64,000 bases of DNA from positions 49,113,454 through 49,177,453 of the forward strand of contig NC_062214.1 of assembly GCF_902686445.1 (NCBI RefSeq), given 5' to 3'. Both the position numbers and the translations under genes were made by a program. The notes beneath the pieces are model-generated. The model was not told the origin of the DNA and did not search any database. It was given only the letters and a program-made list of their open reading frames with translations. Below are positions 42,201 to 53,075 of this stretch, piece after piece (within the stretch, counting starts at the first letter, position 1; the number at the start of each line of letters is the position of its first letter). Source of the stretch: Sciurus carolinensis. Taxonomy: Eukaryota > Chordata > Mammalia > Rodentia > Sciuridae.

Positions 42201-44070
42201 GGCATATTGATATGCAATGGAGAGGCCCTTTCCATCCTTTTCTTTAGGCTTCCTTGAAGATCCCTTTGCAGAGACTGTCTACAAAACACAGGTTGGTCTT
42301 AATTTCTGTCTTTTTCTTTTCTGGGAGCAGTTATTTATTCTGCCAGTCTCCCCTGACATTTAGTTTCATGAGATACTATTATGGTAAGAATTGCTTTGCC
42401 CCAGGGATGAATATCCCCTGATCACATGGGGTGTCCTATCATATTGTAAAAGGGGAGACTATGTCCCCAGGACATAAATCAACATTGCTATAACCTGCTG
42501 TCACATCCTTTGTGACCAGCAGCCTCCACCCCCATCCCCCAGGGGCAAAAAGGACTGAAAGGTAGGGCAGAAGTCAAGTCCTCTTTGGCCATTTTTCTAC
42601 AGCCCAGGCAACTTTTCTGGGATTCCCTCAACCCAATTTAGGGCTGATGTCCTTAACCCACAGTTACATGATCTGCAGCTGCCTGGAGACCATGTCAAGA
42701 AACAGTGCTGGGAGTGCCAGTACTGTTAAAAACATTAAATCTTTTTAACCCTTTCTCCAGGTGTGCTGCTATCCTTGTACACCAGAGGCAGTGACTTTTG
42801 GCACCTTCAACTTAGTTCCTGACTGTTCAGATCCCTTATCATGCAACTGCATAAATGCCTGTACATACAGAATCTCTTTCATATATTTCACTCCTGACAG
42901 ACTAACTTCAATATTAAGATTGTATAATAATCCAGAAAAATCATTCAAAGAGCAGATTGTGTTATAGTAAACCATCTTTCTCTTAGACAGGCTGATCCCT
43001 TTAGGTGACCCAGTTAGCCAAGATCTCTCTGCTCAACAGACTACTGGTAAGATCAATGCAGCATGGCTCAGGTCTTAAAGGGCCAGAAACAGATACAAGA
43101 AAAGACAGAAGAGAGTGGATCACTGAAACCAGGGCTGACAGAAAGTCTTTAAAACAGAAAGACCTGCATCTACAAATTTCTTCTATTTACTTTACTTTTG
43201 ACAGACCAACACCAACTGCAAGATTGTACAATAATCTAGGAAGTTATTTAAAAGCCAGGTCATCACAATAAAACATTATCTTAGACTTATAGGTGGCCCA
43301 TTTTTCAACCCGCTTTGCCTCTGACAGACCAACTCCAATTGCAAGATTTTACAAAAAAGAAATGCAGAGAGAGACAATCAGAGAGGAGCCCCAAAACCAT
43401 GGCCAACAAATGGGAACCTTTAAATCGACCAGTCAAGATCTTTCCCAAGAGATACCTATAGAATCAATTGCAGTACTGGTCATGTCTTAAAAGGGGCAGT
43501 AGTAGATACAAACAAAACAGACAACCAGAGGGAATTCCCAAGCCCAAGACCAACAAACAGATGAGAACCTAGAAGAGATTGGAAGGGAGAACATATCCCT
43601 AGGTTCTCCAGTCCCGCTTAACCATTACTTCTACACCAGTGGTGCCATAGATGTCCTCAGAAACGGGGACCAAATGTTCCCACAAAGAGGAACCAGATGT
43701 GTAGAATCAAGGGTCTTGGCCTGCACACTGGGGGACTTACCAAATGACCAAGGGTATCACGACTTTCCTGAGTTCAACTTCCTTTTTCTCAAAGTGGACC
43801 ATGATGGAACAACCAATACTATTTCAGGGAGAGAAGGAGGGAGTTCCTGGAAGCAAAAGGAGCTTTGGCAGCTGCTGGGATGGTCCCTCAGTCCCTTTAC
43901 TCACAGGCATAGCTCCTCTGGTTCGACCCAAGGCAAACTCACCAGTCTCTTAACTCTCCAGCAGTTGGTTCTCAACTAGTTTGCCAGGCACCTTGCATCC
44001 TCAGAATAGAAATGGTATTCCTTGTAGAACCAGGCCTGCCCAAGAAAGCTGGAGTTGGGGCCACTCTCAG
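39203..44070 (-). mobile_element. ERV internal region, no readable protein
   Basis: Between the 3' LTR and the primer site. 40.4-42.0 kb is AT-rich and frame-poor; 42.0-42.3 kb has a 78-codon minus-strand frame (42053-42289) with no domain I recognise; 42.9-43.6 kb carries leader repeats; 43.6-44.1 kb is the leader next to the primer site. A (TTTTG)n-like run lies at 40422-40482. Lack of gag/pol signatures suggests a non-autonomous or very old element. Confidence 0.5.
42890..43580 (-). repeat. Tandemly repeated ERV leader units
   Basis: Related blocks start at 42897, 43201 and 43324: ACAGACTAACTTCAATATTAAG, ACAGACCAACACCAACTGCAAG and ACAGACCAACTCCAATTGCAAG, each followed by ATTNTANAATAA-like sequence. 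A second block repeats at 43062 and 43474 (CATGGCTCAGGTCTTAAAGG and 'GGTCATGTCTTAAAAGGG', each followed by AGATACAA). So the leader has about two and a half units of 300-400 bases, the middle one shortened. Confidence 0.65.
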
Positions 44071-44088
44071 CTCCCATCTGGGTCACCA
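44071..44088 (-). promoter_or_regulatory. Retroviral primer-binding site, tRNA-Arg type
   Basis: Minus strand TGGTGACCCAGATGGGAG, four bases after the LTR end ...GCAACA. From memory, the 3' end of tRNA-Arg(CCG) with CCA predicts TGGCGACCCAGATGGGAC, two mismatches in 18. The position right after the LTR and the TGG start make it a primer-binding site; the tRNA identity is inference. Confidence 0.65.
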
Positions 44089-44092
44089 AATT

Positions 44093-44589
44093 TGTTGCAG
44101 AAAGTTCAGTCCTTGTCTCCGATGCCATTCAATAATGACAACACAGTTTTGAAAAAAAGTTAAAAGAAGGCTTATTACTTTGTTAGCAAAGGAGAAACAC
44201 AGGGGACTCCTGTCCCAAAGGCTGTGATTCTACCCATCAGCAGGAACAGGGAGCTTTTAAAAAGGTGATGCAAAAGCTGTATTCCACATAGTCTCTGTCT
44301 GGAGTTAATTCACTTGATAATTTAGGAGATAATCATTTCTGAGATCTTCTGGTACCATCCCCAAAGTCTGCATTACTTCGTTCCTATGGTGGGTGTGTAC
44401 TCAGGGACAGATAACTCTGCCTAGGATGGGGAAGAAAAGTAATACTATTTACCTTGAGATTAGGAATGGGGAGTGATCAGGGAGGAGCAGGGAGAGAGGA
44501 AGAGAAAGAAACATGTCCATTTTAAAAATAAGTTGCAGTGGCAGAGCAACAAGGGCTATATTCAAAGCATAAAGTGGACCACTGTTTCA
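44093..44589 (-). mobile_element. 5' LTR of the provirus
   Basis: Minus strand begins TGAAACAGTGGTCCAC at 44589 and ends CTTTCTGCAACA at 44093, 497 bp. Shares its blocks with copy 1 and copy 2: GAACTTTCTGC end, GACAGGAGTCCCCTGTGTTTC, GATCTCAGAAATGATT, and the purine/pyrimidine-rich TTTCTTTCTCTTCCTCTC in U3. The primer site follows at once, which fixes it as the 5' LTR. Confidence 0.8.
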
Positions 44590-45634
44590 ATATGTTAATT
44601 CTTTCCTTTTCCAGGGCATATTCTCAATAAGCTAACATACATTTTATCATTAAGGTAAATACAAAGAGAAAAAATCCTCCCTTAGGTCTCTCACCAACTC
44701 CATATGTAATTTTCTTTTAAACTTTCTTATTAAAAAATAGAGCAACATTTGATCAGAAAAGTAAAAATAGAATGGGGGCAGAATGGGGGAGGAGAAATTT
44801 AATCCTCTCATTGCCCTCTTCCCTTTATGCCATTTGGAGTTAGAATAAGTGGCTATAAAAGCTGCTCTGACTTTGGGGACCAGCTTGTCAGGGCAGGGGT
44901 AGGTGGACGATGACATTCCTTCTTGCTGTTTTCATAGCCTGTGCAGTTTCCTGATTTGGTGGAGTCACAACAGCTGCTGACCTGGGGGCTGTGAATTATT
45001 ACAGGGGTATTATGGATCAATAAATGTTCCTGAATTGACCCATAAACAAAAGAGCAATATGCCTCCCACACATATATGACACCATTTTTCAAAAGGACAT
45101 CAATGGTGTGGTGGTTGATTAATGCAAGCTCATTCTGAAGAGTACCTGTGTCTGTGGAAGCCCTGGAACACTGTGTTCTGGAAACTGAGAGCACCATTAT
45201 GTTCTATTGGTGATATTTTCATGATATTTTAAAAGAAAAGCTCACAAGGCAAAGTGATGAGTATTGAGAACAGATCATTGTTGTAAGCCAAGGACTGAAG
45301 AGGGATGAACATCATTAGGGAATTTGGGACTGAGGGAACTGATTTATGGCTCAACTGTGAAGCTGGAAACATGATGGGTATTAGTCAAAAAGCAGAGTAT
45401 TGTACACCAGAAAGTAAGTTTTAATCTAATCATATACAACGCATTTTATTAAATTGACACATTAACTAGAAAAATTAATTTTAATAATTTTTTAAAGTTT
45501 TTCAACTGAAAAAAACTCCTTCCTTATACATCGGGGAAAAATCAGTTCTGATTTTGATAGACCTGACATTTATGAGTCATTGGTTGTAGGTAACCCAAAT
45601 AACCCCTAAGGCTGCCTCAAAGTCTTTTAGATTT
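44590..45634. other. Unassigned sequence with a 114-codon minus-strand frame
   Basis: No repeat recognised. A minus-strand frame at 44853-45197 (114 codons) includes a Cys-rich SSCCDSTKSGNCTGYENS stretch and is not part of a recognised repeat. No signal peptide, known domain, or supporting splice or promoter sequence is visible. Chance frame is the default reading. Confidence 0.35.
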
Positions 45635-46570
45635 TGCTTCACATCTGTTAGAATGACTATTATCAAAAAGACTGATAACAACAATTATTGACAAGTATAT
45701 GGGGAAATGAAAGCCCTTGAACACTTTGGAATATAAATTAATGCAGCTATTATGGAATATAATATGAATGTTCTTTAAAAGTTAAAATAGAACTATCATG
45801 TGATCCAGTAATCCTATTATTGGCATATATTCAAAGAAAACCAAATCAGTACATCAAAGAGATACCTGCATTCCCATGTTCATTATTATAGCATTATTCA
45901 CAATAGCCAAGATATGGATCAACATAAGGGTCCATCAACAGATGAATGGAAAAGAAAATGTAGTATATATACAGGGTGGACTACTATTCAGTGGCATAAA
46001 AGAAAATCCTGTCATTTTGCAACAACATGAATGAACCTGGAGGACACTATATTAAATGAAAGACAAATACTGAATTATATCACTTTAAAGTGGAATCTAA
46101 AAAAGTTCATCTCATAGAAGTAGAGACAATAGTGATCACCAGAAGCTGGGAGAAGGGATGGCAGAAAAACAGGGAAATGTTGAATAAAGGGTGTTAGGGC
46201 TTAGATATTATGTGTCCCCCCAATTAAAACTGTGAAACTGTGAGCCCCAATTAAATTTCCCCTCCTTTAAAATATGTTCTCATCACATATTTTGGTCACA
46301 GTGATGTGAAATCTGACTAAAACAAAGGACATACAGTTTGGAGAAATAAGTTCTGAAGATCTATTGTACAGTGTGGAGACTATAGTCAATAATAATGTAT
46401 TGTACACTTGAAAATTGCTGAGAGTAGATCTTAAATCTTTTCACAACAAAAAATAAATACATCAGGTGATGGATAGTTAATTAGTTTGAATCATTTTGCA
46501 AATATATACATATATCAAAATATCACATTGTGTACTATAAATATATACTCAACTCTGATTTTTCAATATC
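45635..46570 (+). mobile_element. Ancient LINE-1 (L1M-like) 3' end, split by a MaLR LTR
   Basis: TGTTAGAATGACTATTATC, CATGTGATCCAGTAATCC, AGCATTATTCACAATAGCCAAG, ATCAACAGATGAATGG, ATGAACCTGGAGGACAC (ORF2 end), then GACTATAGTCAATAATAATGTATTGTACAC, GAGAGTAGATCTTAAATC (3'UTR). The LTR at 46192-46325 interrupts it. Non-coding. Confidence 0.8.
46192..46325 (+). mobile_element. Internally deleted MaLR LTR
   Basis: Starts TGTTAGGGCTTAGATATTATGTGTCCCCC and ends ATCTGACTAAAACA, the two termini of the MaLR family, but is only 134 bp against about 435. The middle is missing between CCCCCAATTAAAAC and TGTGAAACTGTGAGCCCC. Flanks are AAAGG(G) and AAGGA, close to a 5-bp target duplication. Confidence 0.75.
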
Positions 46571-48594
46571 TTAATAAAACTGGAAGGGAAAAAGAAAGTA
46601 TTGAGACAGAGGCAGACCTACACATTTAACCTGTTTGATCTTCAGGTTCTGTCCTGCCACACGGGGCAGTTACAGGCACTAAACAAAAGAGCTCCTACAT
46701 CACAAAGTGGACCTATGGCAGATGCTTCCAGACCCCAGTCTCATTCTCTCACTGAATATCCTGACTCCCTTTTGTGAGACCCACCTCCTCAGTGATCCCA
46801 CTTCCTACTCTACTCCTTATGTTTCTAGGAATGAGAACCAACCCTACAGACTTGGCTCTAACCACCATGGTGGACTCAGTGTATACACATAGCCCAACCA
46901 GAGACAATCACCAATGACACTGAGATGCTTGCGAAAGAAAAGGAACTTGCATCTTCTACCATGGAAATTCAGATGAAATTCTTTTCTGCTTGACATGAAT
47001 GCAAAATGTCAGTCCCTCAGGAGGTTCTGGCAACCTTCTTGGGACCATAAGGGGAGAGGCTGCCTGTAAATGGAGCAGGGAAATAAAGTGAATACTGAAT
47101 CCTGGTTCCGTTATTGGTACCTTGAAGCAAGCCTTACCTGGATCTGTAAATGAACTGCTCAGTTAAATGATCCAATAAGTATTTTCCATAGTTTTAGACT
47201 GCAAAATGAGGCTTCCTCATATACACAACATAAAATTCTGGCCACCCCTTAACTTTTGTCTTGGTGAGTAGTAAATGGCAGCATTATTACTATGATTATT
47301 TTATATTATTCTTCTACCCTGATATCTAATTAGAAAATCTAATGCATGCAGATTGCTCTGCCAGGTGATAGGGGAAAAACAAATGAGTCCAATGTGACTT
47401 AGTAATGTAGAGATGACACAAATACCTAAAAGTAACAAGACGGTAAGGGGTGATGGCCAAGGAATTTCAGAATGTTCCTCTGAGAATGTAAATGCCAGAC
47501 ACAAAGAGCAGAGAGCTATTCTTGATTGAATGACTTTTGACCTAGCTTTGATACATAAAATTTAGACATAAGGAATGGGAGAATTATAAAAAAAGAGGCA
47601 TGGGAGACTCACTCTTAAGACCTCCTCTTCACTTTCCCTCATGAAGGTCAGAGCTAGCTCTCTTGCATCTCACCCACATGAAAATAACTTTCCTCTGCAT
47701 GTCTAGATTAACTGTCCCTAAAAATAAACAGGTTGTCCCATTCATCTTCCATCATCTTGACCTGACAGAAGGGAGCGTGGGCCCTGGCTGTGTCCTGTAG
47801 GACCAACCACCTCCTGTTGAACTTGAGCTTCTCAGTCCAAGTTGAGCTCCATTCTGGCCAACATTGGTTAACTCTTATGGATATCAAGCCATGTTCCCCA
47901 AACATTTCTCAGTGAGAGAGGGATCAAATCACCTTTCAAGGTGCAACTGGCTAGCGGCTTATGACATCCTTTTCCTTTCTCCACTTGGATGTCTGTGGTC
48001 CCTCAAGAAATCACATGATGGGGCAAAAACCAGACATGACTACCAACACCTCTTAGACTTTTGTTTTCCAAAACACTAAGCCAGGAAAAGAGGGAGAGGT
48101 AGAGGCTTCGATAGGTGCAGTGAGCCAGGGCTTCCTTTGAACTTAACAGACTGTCCACTAGGTATGAAGGAGGAGAGAGGCTATGGAGGACAGGGAGAGG
48201 CTTTAGGCTCCATCTACCAGGGAGGAGGTGGACCCTGGGTAGCTCATTGTATCAGGTGACTTCCTGCAGTTCCCAGCCTCCCGGAAGCCCAACCCAGTGG
48301 GGCTAATCCAAGAACCTTGCCTACGCCTGAAATGGCCCTGGTAGGTGAAAAGGAAAGATTGGGCTCAGACTTCCCCTTATAACCAGATGTGGAATTTCCC
48401 ATGGTCTTAGGTAAAGAGTGTAAAGCTAAATGTAGTTGACACATGGAATTTTTTTTTAAATGCGGTATATCTATGGACTGAAATTCACACCTGTACCAGG
48501 CTGTGACTTTGCCTCCATCTGTCCTTTGTCTGGAGGATAACATGTTCACCTTAACAGCCACCTCTCCAGAGTGGACCTTTAAGTCTGATAGCCT
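46571..48594. other. Unique sequence, no gene recognised
   Basis: Two kb without an assignable repeat or gene. Short frames on both strands, longest 128 codons on the minus strand at 48244-48630, which runs into the neighbouring LTR and has no domain. Confidence 0.35.
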
Positions 48595-48922
48595 TGTTAC
48601 CAAAAGCTCATTCCTCATCCCTGATGCCAATCCAATTCAAAGACAAGGATTTAAGAAAAAGAAGTTTTATCACTTTGCTAGCAAAGGAGAAACACAGGGA
48701 TCTCTTGTCTGAGAGCCTGTGATTCTTCCCATGAGGGAAAACAGAGGGTTTTTAAAGAGGTGATCAAAAGAAATCCTATTTCCTGAGATTAAAGAGGAAA
48801 GATTAGGGAGGAGAGGATCAGGGAGGAGATCAAGGAGAAGAGAACAGGAAGGAGAGAAAAAAACATGTCCATTTTAGAGCAGCAAGGGCTAGATTCAAAG
48901 CATGAAGTGGACCACTCTTAAA
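48595..48922 (-). mobile_element. LTR of Arg-primed ERV family, copy 4 (internally deleted)
   Basis: TGTTACCAAAAGCTCATTCC, CACTTTGCTAGCAAAGGAGAAAC, CAGCAAGGGCTAGATTCAAAGC and GAAGTGGACCACTC are shared with copies 1-3. It lacks about 170 bases in the middle (jump at about 48766, GAGGTGATCAAAAG to AAATCCTATTTCC). To its right 48923-49020 resembles the internal sequence right of copy 2 (CTTCCATTTTTATGGAAAGAC; CAAGCAGTTTCCTG), so it was a 3' LTR. Confidence 0.75.
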
Positions 48923-49150
48923 TTTCCCCACTGTCAATTTCTGTCTTCCATTTTTATGGAAAGACTAAGCAACTACACCTCCAAGCAGTTTCCTGTTGAA
49001 AATGGGCAATGAAGGAGGTCTTTAAGGTGGAAGGTTTTTACTTGTTGCCATTTTCTCTTCTGGGCTTTGGTTGTATAGTTGTAAAGGGATGAAAAGCAAC
49101 AGAGAAGTAAATGAAAAGACACATACACTAGTGCAATGATGAGTGGGAAA
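48923..49150 (-). mobile_element. ERV internal fragment next to LTR copy 4
   Basis: CCACTGTCAATTTCTGTC, CTTCCATTTTTATGG, CTCCAAGCAGTTTCCTGTTG parallel 39208-39280 beside LTR copy 2. Remnant of the region upstream of a 3' LTR. Confidence 0.55.
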
Positions 49151-49225
49151 AAAAATATATATCTCTTTTAGACCTGCAAGTGCCATATTTAAGGCATGAA
49201 GTGGACTACTATTATAGCCTCACCT
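49151..49225 (-). mobile_element. LTR fragment of the same ERV family, copy 5
   Basis: CTTTTAGACCTGCAAGTGCC, 'ATATTTAAGGCATGAAGTGGACTACTATTA' repeats the LTR terminus order AGAGCAGCAAGGGCTATATTCAAAGCATGAAGTGG. Only about 75 bases are present. Confidence 0.5.
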
Positions 49226-50212
49226 CTGCTCATATAGATCCGGGTCATGGGATAATCTGAAAGAAATTGCCTAGAGTCACATGGCACAGTAGAGGGGCCC
49301 TTTCCCTCCTCTGCATCCTCTGTTGTCAAGATGAATGTCCCCAGGCTACAACCTCCTTCCATCAGACACTATCTGGGACCTTTCCAGTTTCAAGAATATC
49401 CACTTTTCCAGAGCCCCTCACAGCCTTCACAAATTTTTCCCCAACTAGACATTAAAGATACATCCATGGTGGGTTTTCATTTTGTTTTGTTTCCTATGAT
49501 TGAGGTTGCCATTGTGGAATTTTCACCCATATTCTTCCCAGAATGGAAAACTACTCAGTGCCTCTAAGTAAAAATAATTTCCCATCCAATTTACAGTGAT
49601 TCTAAAAGTAGCTGTCATGTTGATGCTATCATTCCCTCCAGTGCAAACTGCCTCCACAGATTCTGACGGACCAAGGAAAAAAGATGGAGACTAAAAACTC
49701 AACTGAAACCAAGTAGTCCCCATGCTGGGCGCTACATGGTTGTCAATGTGTTCCACCCAGGTATGCTCAGGGAATTGAGAGGGACACAGGGATAAACTGG
49801 GAAGGATAATGCAGGAGGGATTATCCAGGAGGACTTCATTGGCTGCCTCTCCCTGGGGTCACTGACTGATGGGGCAGGTTGGAGAGGATCACATGTCCAA
49901 CACCTCAGATGCTGCTATGGCAAAGCAAGACAGTGGACTAGTCATCTCCGTAGGTCCATTTGTCTCTGTTTCCCCTTCTTCTGAAGGTGAATACATGATG
50001 TGATGGGGAAACAGGTACCGACTTCATGAAGGTGCAGTAAAGAACCAACTGAAGTAAGCCGCACCATGACAAAGGCCAGGCAGTAGGCAGAGGGTGAGGA
50101 GGCCATGCAGGAATGCAGGCAGAAGGGCTGCAGAGTACCCTGGAGAAAGCCTGTAGCATCCCTGAAAATATGGCAGAACCATCTTTGTGCTCATACCTTA
50201 GCCAAACAGAAA
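49226..50212. other. Unique sequence, no gene recognised
   Basis: No gene or repeat supported. Confidence 0.35.
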
Positions 50213-50358
50213 GTGCCTCAATAGTAATACTCACCTGTAGTTTCAGGTACTGGTCAGAGACTGAGGCAGGAGGATCAATTGACCTGGGATTTCAAGACCA
50301 CCCTGGGCAACATAATGAGACACATCTCAAAACAAAAAGAAAAATAAAAACAAAAAAC
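50213..50358 (+). repeat. B1/FLAM-like 7SL-derived SINE monomer
   Basis: CAATAGTAATACTCACCTGTAG, GAGACTGAGGCAGGAGGATC, CAAGACCACCCTGGGCAAC, ATAATGAGACACATCTC plus A-rich tail. This is the 7SL-type monomer without an ID half, so likely older than the dimers. Confidence 0.75.
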
Positions 50359-51654
50359 TGACTAGTTGGAACAAAGTACAGGACACTCAGAGGACAGGGA
50401 ACCCCACTCAGAGGGTTCCACCAAACCATTTCTGACAGTTGATGGAAGGCAATCCTGATTCCACCCAAGCCTGGTCATTGTCAGAGTATGTTCACATGTC
50501 ACCCCCTGCCCTTCATTAAATGAAGGCACCACGCTCTGGGTTTGAGAATCATCCCACTGTGTACTAATATGTCCTTCCAAGACTCCCAGATGCCATCAGA
50601 TAGAGCAGTTTTAACTTAATCTAAAGTTCCAAAGTTGGGCCTGAGGTCATTAAAGAAAAATGGTTGGTACAGGGAGAACAGCATGTGTCATAACACATCC
50701 AAATGGTCATTTCTTCCCACACTTTTGTTTAAACAAAATCATCCAATCATGGCAACTCTTTCCATGTTTACATCTTTTGCAGATAAAAAACCCAACTTAT
50801 AGCCCACATACTGACCCAGAAAGGGGTACTGCCCTGCAAGCAGGCTCCATGATGGAAACTTATAGTCCTGCCTGTGGCTTACTCCTCCTCCCAAAGCTCT
50901 AAGCACTTGGCTTCCACTGGACAATCCAGAGGACCCCACATTCTCCAACCAGGCTCCAGTTAGCATATTCTGCAAAGTTTTACCACCGAGGTGACCTTAA
51001 CAACCCATGTCATTTAGCTCCCACTTCTGGGAAAGGAAAGAACACAGCTTCAGTGTTTCCTGAAGCATACCCCCACCAGTGGGTCCAAAGGAATTCAAGT
51101 CTCACAACACTCTATTCAGACAGCTAAAATGTACCCATGAGTCACATACACCATTTCTCCAAGTAAGAATTGAGGCAGCTGCTGGGTGCTCAATAAGATC
51201 ATCAAAATCATAATAATCATGACTAACACCTGATTAATCACCACATGGCCCCAATATCATGGAAGCACACCAAGAGCACATTGAAGAGAGGGCAAGGGAT
51301 GTGAGAGAAAGAGAATGAGAAGCGAATAATGTGAGCCCACAGGCAACCCTACCTGCTCCCCACCAATGGACTGCAGAAAGTTCCAAAAGTACAGGAGGTG
51401 GTGGGTCCACTCTCCCCATGCTCTGCTCCCTGTGCTCTTCAGAACTTGAGTGGCTCTCTAGCTGAGCAGTAAGACTGCAATGTCACACTCTGTGGCCCCA
51501 CCCCAATCCAGCAGCATCACTAGGTCTCAACTAGTAAGTGTGACATACCCCACATGGTAGTGCACCCTACTAACTGTTACACCCACTCTCACATAGCACA
51601 CAGCCCCTCAAACCCCACCCTACTCAAGTTTATGTGCACCTCCCCCCTCCCTTT
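50359..51654. other. Unique sequence, no gene recognised
   Basis: No gene or repeat supported. Confidence 0.35.
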
Positions 51655-51757
51655 TTTTTTTTTTTTTTTTTTTTTTGCAGTGCTAGGGATTTGAACCCAG
51701 GGCCTTGTGCTTGCAAGGCAAGCACCCTACCAACTGAGCTATATCCCCAGCCCCACC
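51655..51757 (-). repeat. ID-type SINE, near-consensus
   Basis: A T24 run, then GCAGTGCTAGGGATTTGAACC, CAGGGCCTTGTGCTTGCAAGG, CAAGCACCCTACCAACTGAGC, TATATCCCCAGCCCC. This is the reverse complement of a full ID body with clear A and B boxes and a long pure tail. Best-preserved ID in the window. Confidence 0.93.
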
Positions 51758-52777
51758 TTTCCCTTTTATGAGGCCCCTTCCTTCAAAAGATACTCCAAGT
51801 CACAGGGATCATGTGAGGATTTAAATTTTTGCCCAGAATTGCACTGTAGAGTGCACACGAAGCAAGAGAATCATCATACTAAACTGATGCATACAGTTAC
51901 CAAACTAAACATCTAAATATAAATTATATAGTTACCACACTAAACATAAAAATTTAATGTTCATGATAAAATAAATAACAAGCAATGTATGTTTAAAATT
52001 AATAAATAGTTCCCAGATCCCAAGAATTTATCTGGAATGCCATGCTGGGATAGGGTTCACAGCTGCTGTCAACTCAGGTGAGACATGGAAGAGAACCAAG
52101 TAGAAACATGGAAGAGAAAGTCATGTTATCTCAAAATAAAGAGGATTCCATCTTCTCCCCATTTTGGATCCAGGGGGTTGGCCCACTTTGCTGGACTTGG
52201 TCTGGACCATCGCAGCCTCAAAACTGAGGGTTGAAAGAAGGAACCTAAGAAAAACCCAAAAAGTGACTGGGTCCCAGGTAATTCCATCAAAAGACATGAG
52301 TTTCAGCAGGGAGGACTTCAGACTCCAACAGAGTCAAGGAATAGGGACAGCAAAAGATGACAAGTGCTTGCATTTCTTTGTATGGTGAGCACCCCAAAAG
52401 ATTTTTATTTGAAATTAAGTTTTCATTGGGATGCTTTTTATTTTTTTAGGGTGAATGGATTTTACCTAAATTTTATCTTAGCTGAAGGAATGTCTTTGAG
52501 ATTTCTTTAAGTACATAAAAAGAAGTAAATTGGAGCCTGACATATGACCATGGTTAAACACAAACTCGTAAGACCAAAAGATGACTGAAATAAAGTGTTT
52601 ATTGAACTGTTACAGATTCCAGTCAGAAAAGAACCAGGTCCTGGAACAAGTTCTTGAAAATACCATCAGCAAGGTCAGGTGGCAGTTAGAAATATGTCAG
52701 CCAGACCAGAACAAAGAGCATTATTTTACAATAAAAATTTGGGGAAGGTAAGTGTAAGTTGTTTATATTTTTTAATT
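51758..52777. other. Unique sequence, no gene recognised
   Basis: No gene or repeat supported. AT-rich segments at 51.88-52.0 and 52.4-52.55 kb. Confidence 0.35.
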
Positions 52778-53075
52778 AATTAATTAGTTTTTTTAACAGA
52801 CTGCATTTTGATTCATTGTACACAAATGGGGTACATCATTTCATTTTTATGGTTGTACACGATGTAGATTCATACCATTCGTGTAATCATACATGTACAT
52901 AGGGTAATGATGTCTGCCTCATTCCTTTATTTTTCATACTCTCCTCCCTTCATTTCCTTCTACATAATCTAAAGTTCCTCCATTCTTCTCTCACTCCCTC
53001 CCACCCACACCCATTATAAATCATCATCCACTTATCAGGGAAAACATTCGGCCTTTGGTTTGTAGATGAAATAAG
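52778..53075 (-). mobile_element. LINE-1 3' end (5'-truncated)
   Basis: ACAGACTGCATTTTGATTCATTG, TACACAAATGGGGTACATC, GTGTAATCATACATGTACATAGGG, AAGTTCCTCCATTCTTCTCTC, ATCATCATCCACTTATC, then GGCCTTTGGTTTG. This is the reverse complement of the same L1 3'UTR as at 57.0-57.3 kb. Stops just inside the ORF2 end. Confidence 0.9.

Larger units (their letters stand above)
38267..44589 (-). mobile_element. Endogenous retrovirus-like provirus, degraded, Arg-primed
   Basis: Two LTRs of one family in the same orientation (38267-39202 and 44093-44589) enclose about 4.9 kb. The 5' LTR lies at the right and is followed, on the minus strand, by an 18-base primer-binding site. Without the MaLR LTR inserted into the 3' LTR the element is about 5.9 kb. 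No long open frame for gag, pro, pol or env remains and no conserved protease or polymerase motif was found, so it is either heavily decayed or a non-autonomous family. It sits among further LTRs of the same kind. Confidence 0.65.

Noticed and set aside
42053..42289. 78-codon minus-strand frame as a retroviral gag or accessory gene
   Set aside because: No recognised motif, short, and in a decayed internal region; frame is compatible with chance.
38267..44589. Target duplication for the provirus
   Set aside because: Left flank (AGGA) and right flank (ATAT) do not match, and the left side is rearranged by an inverted LTR piece.
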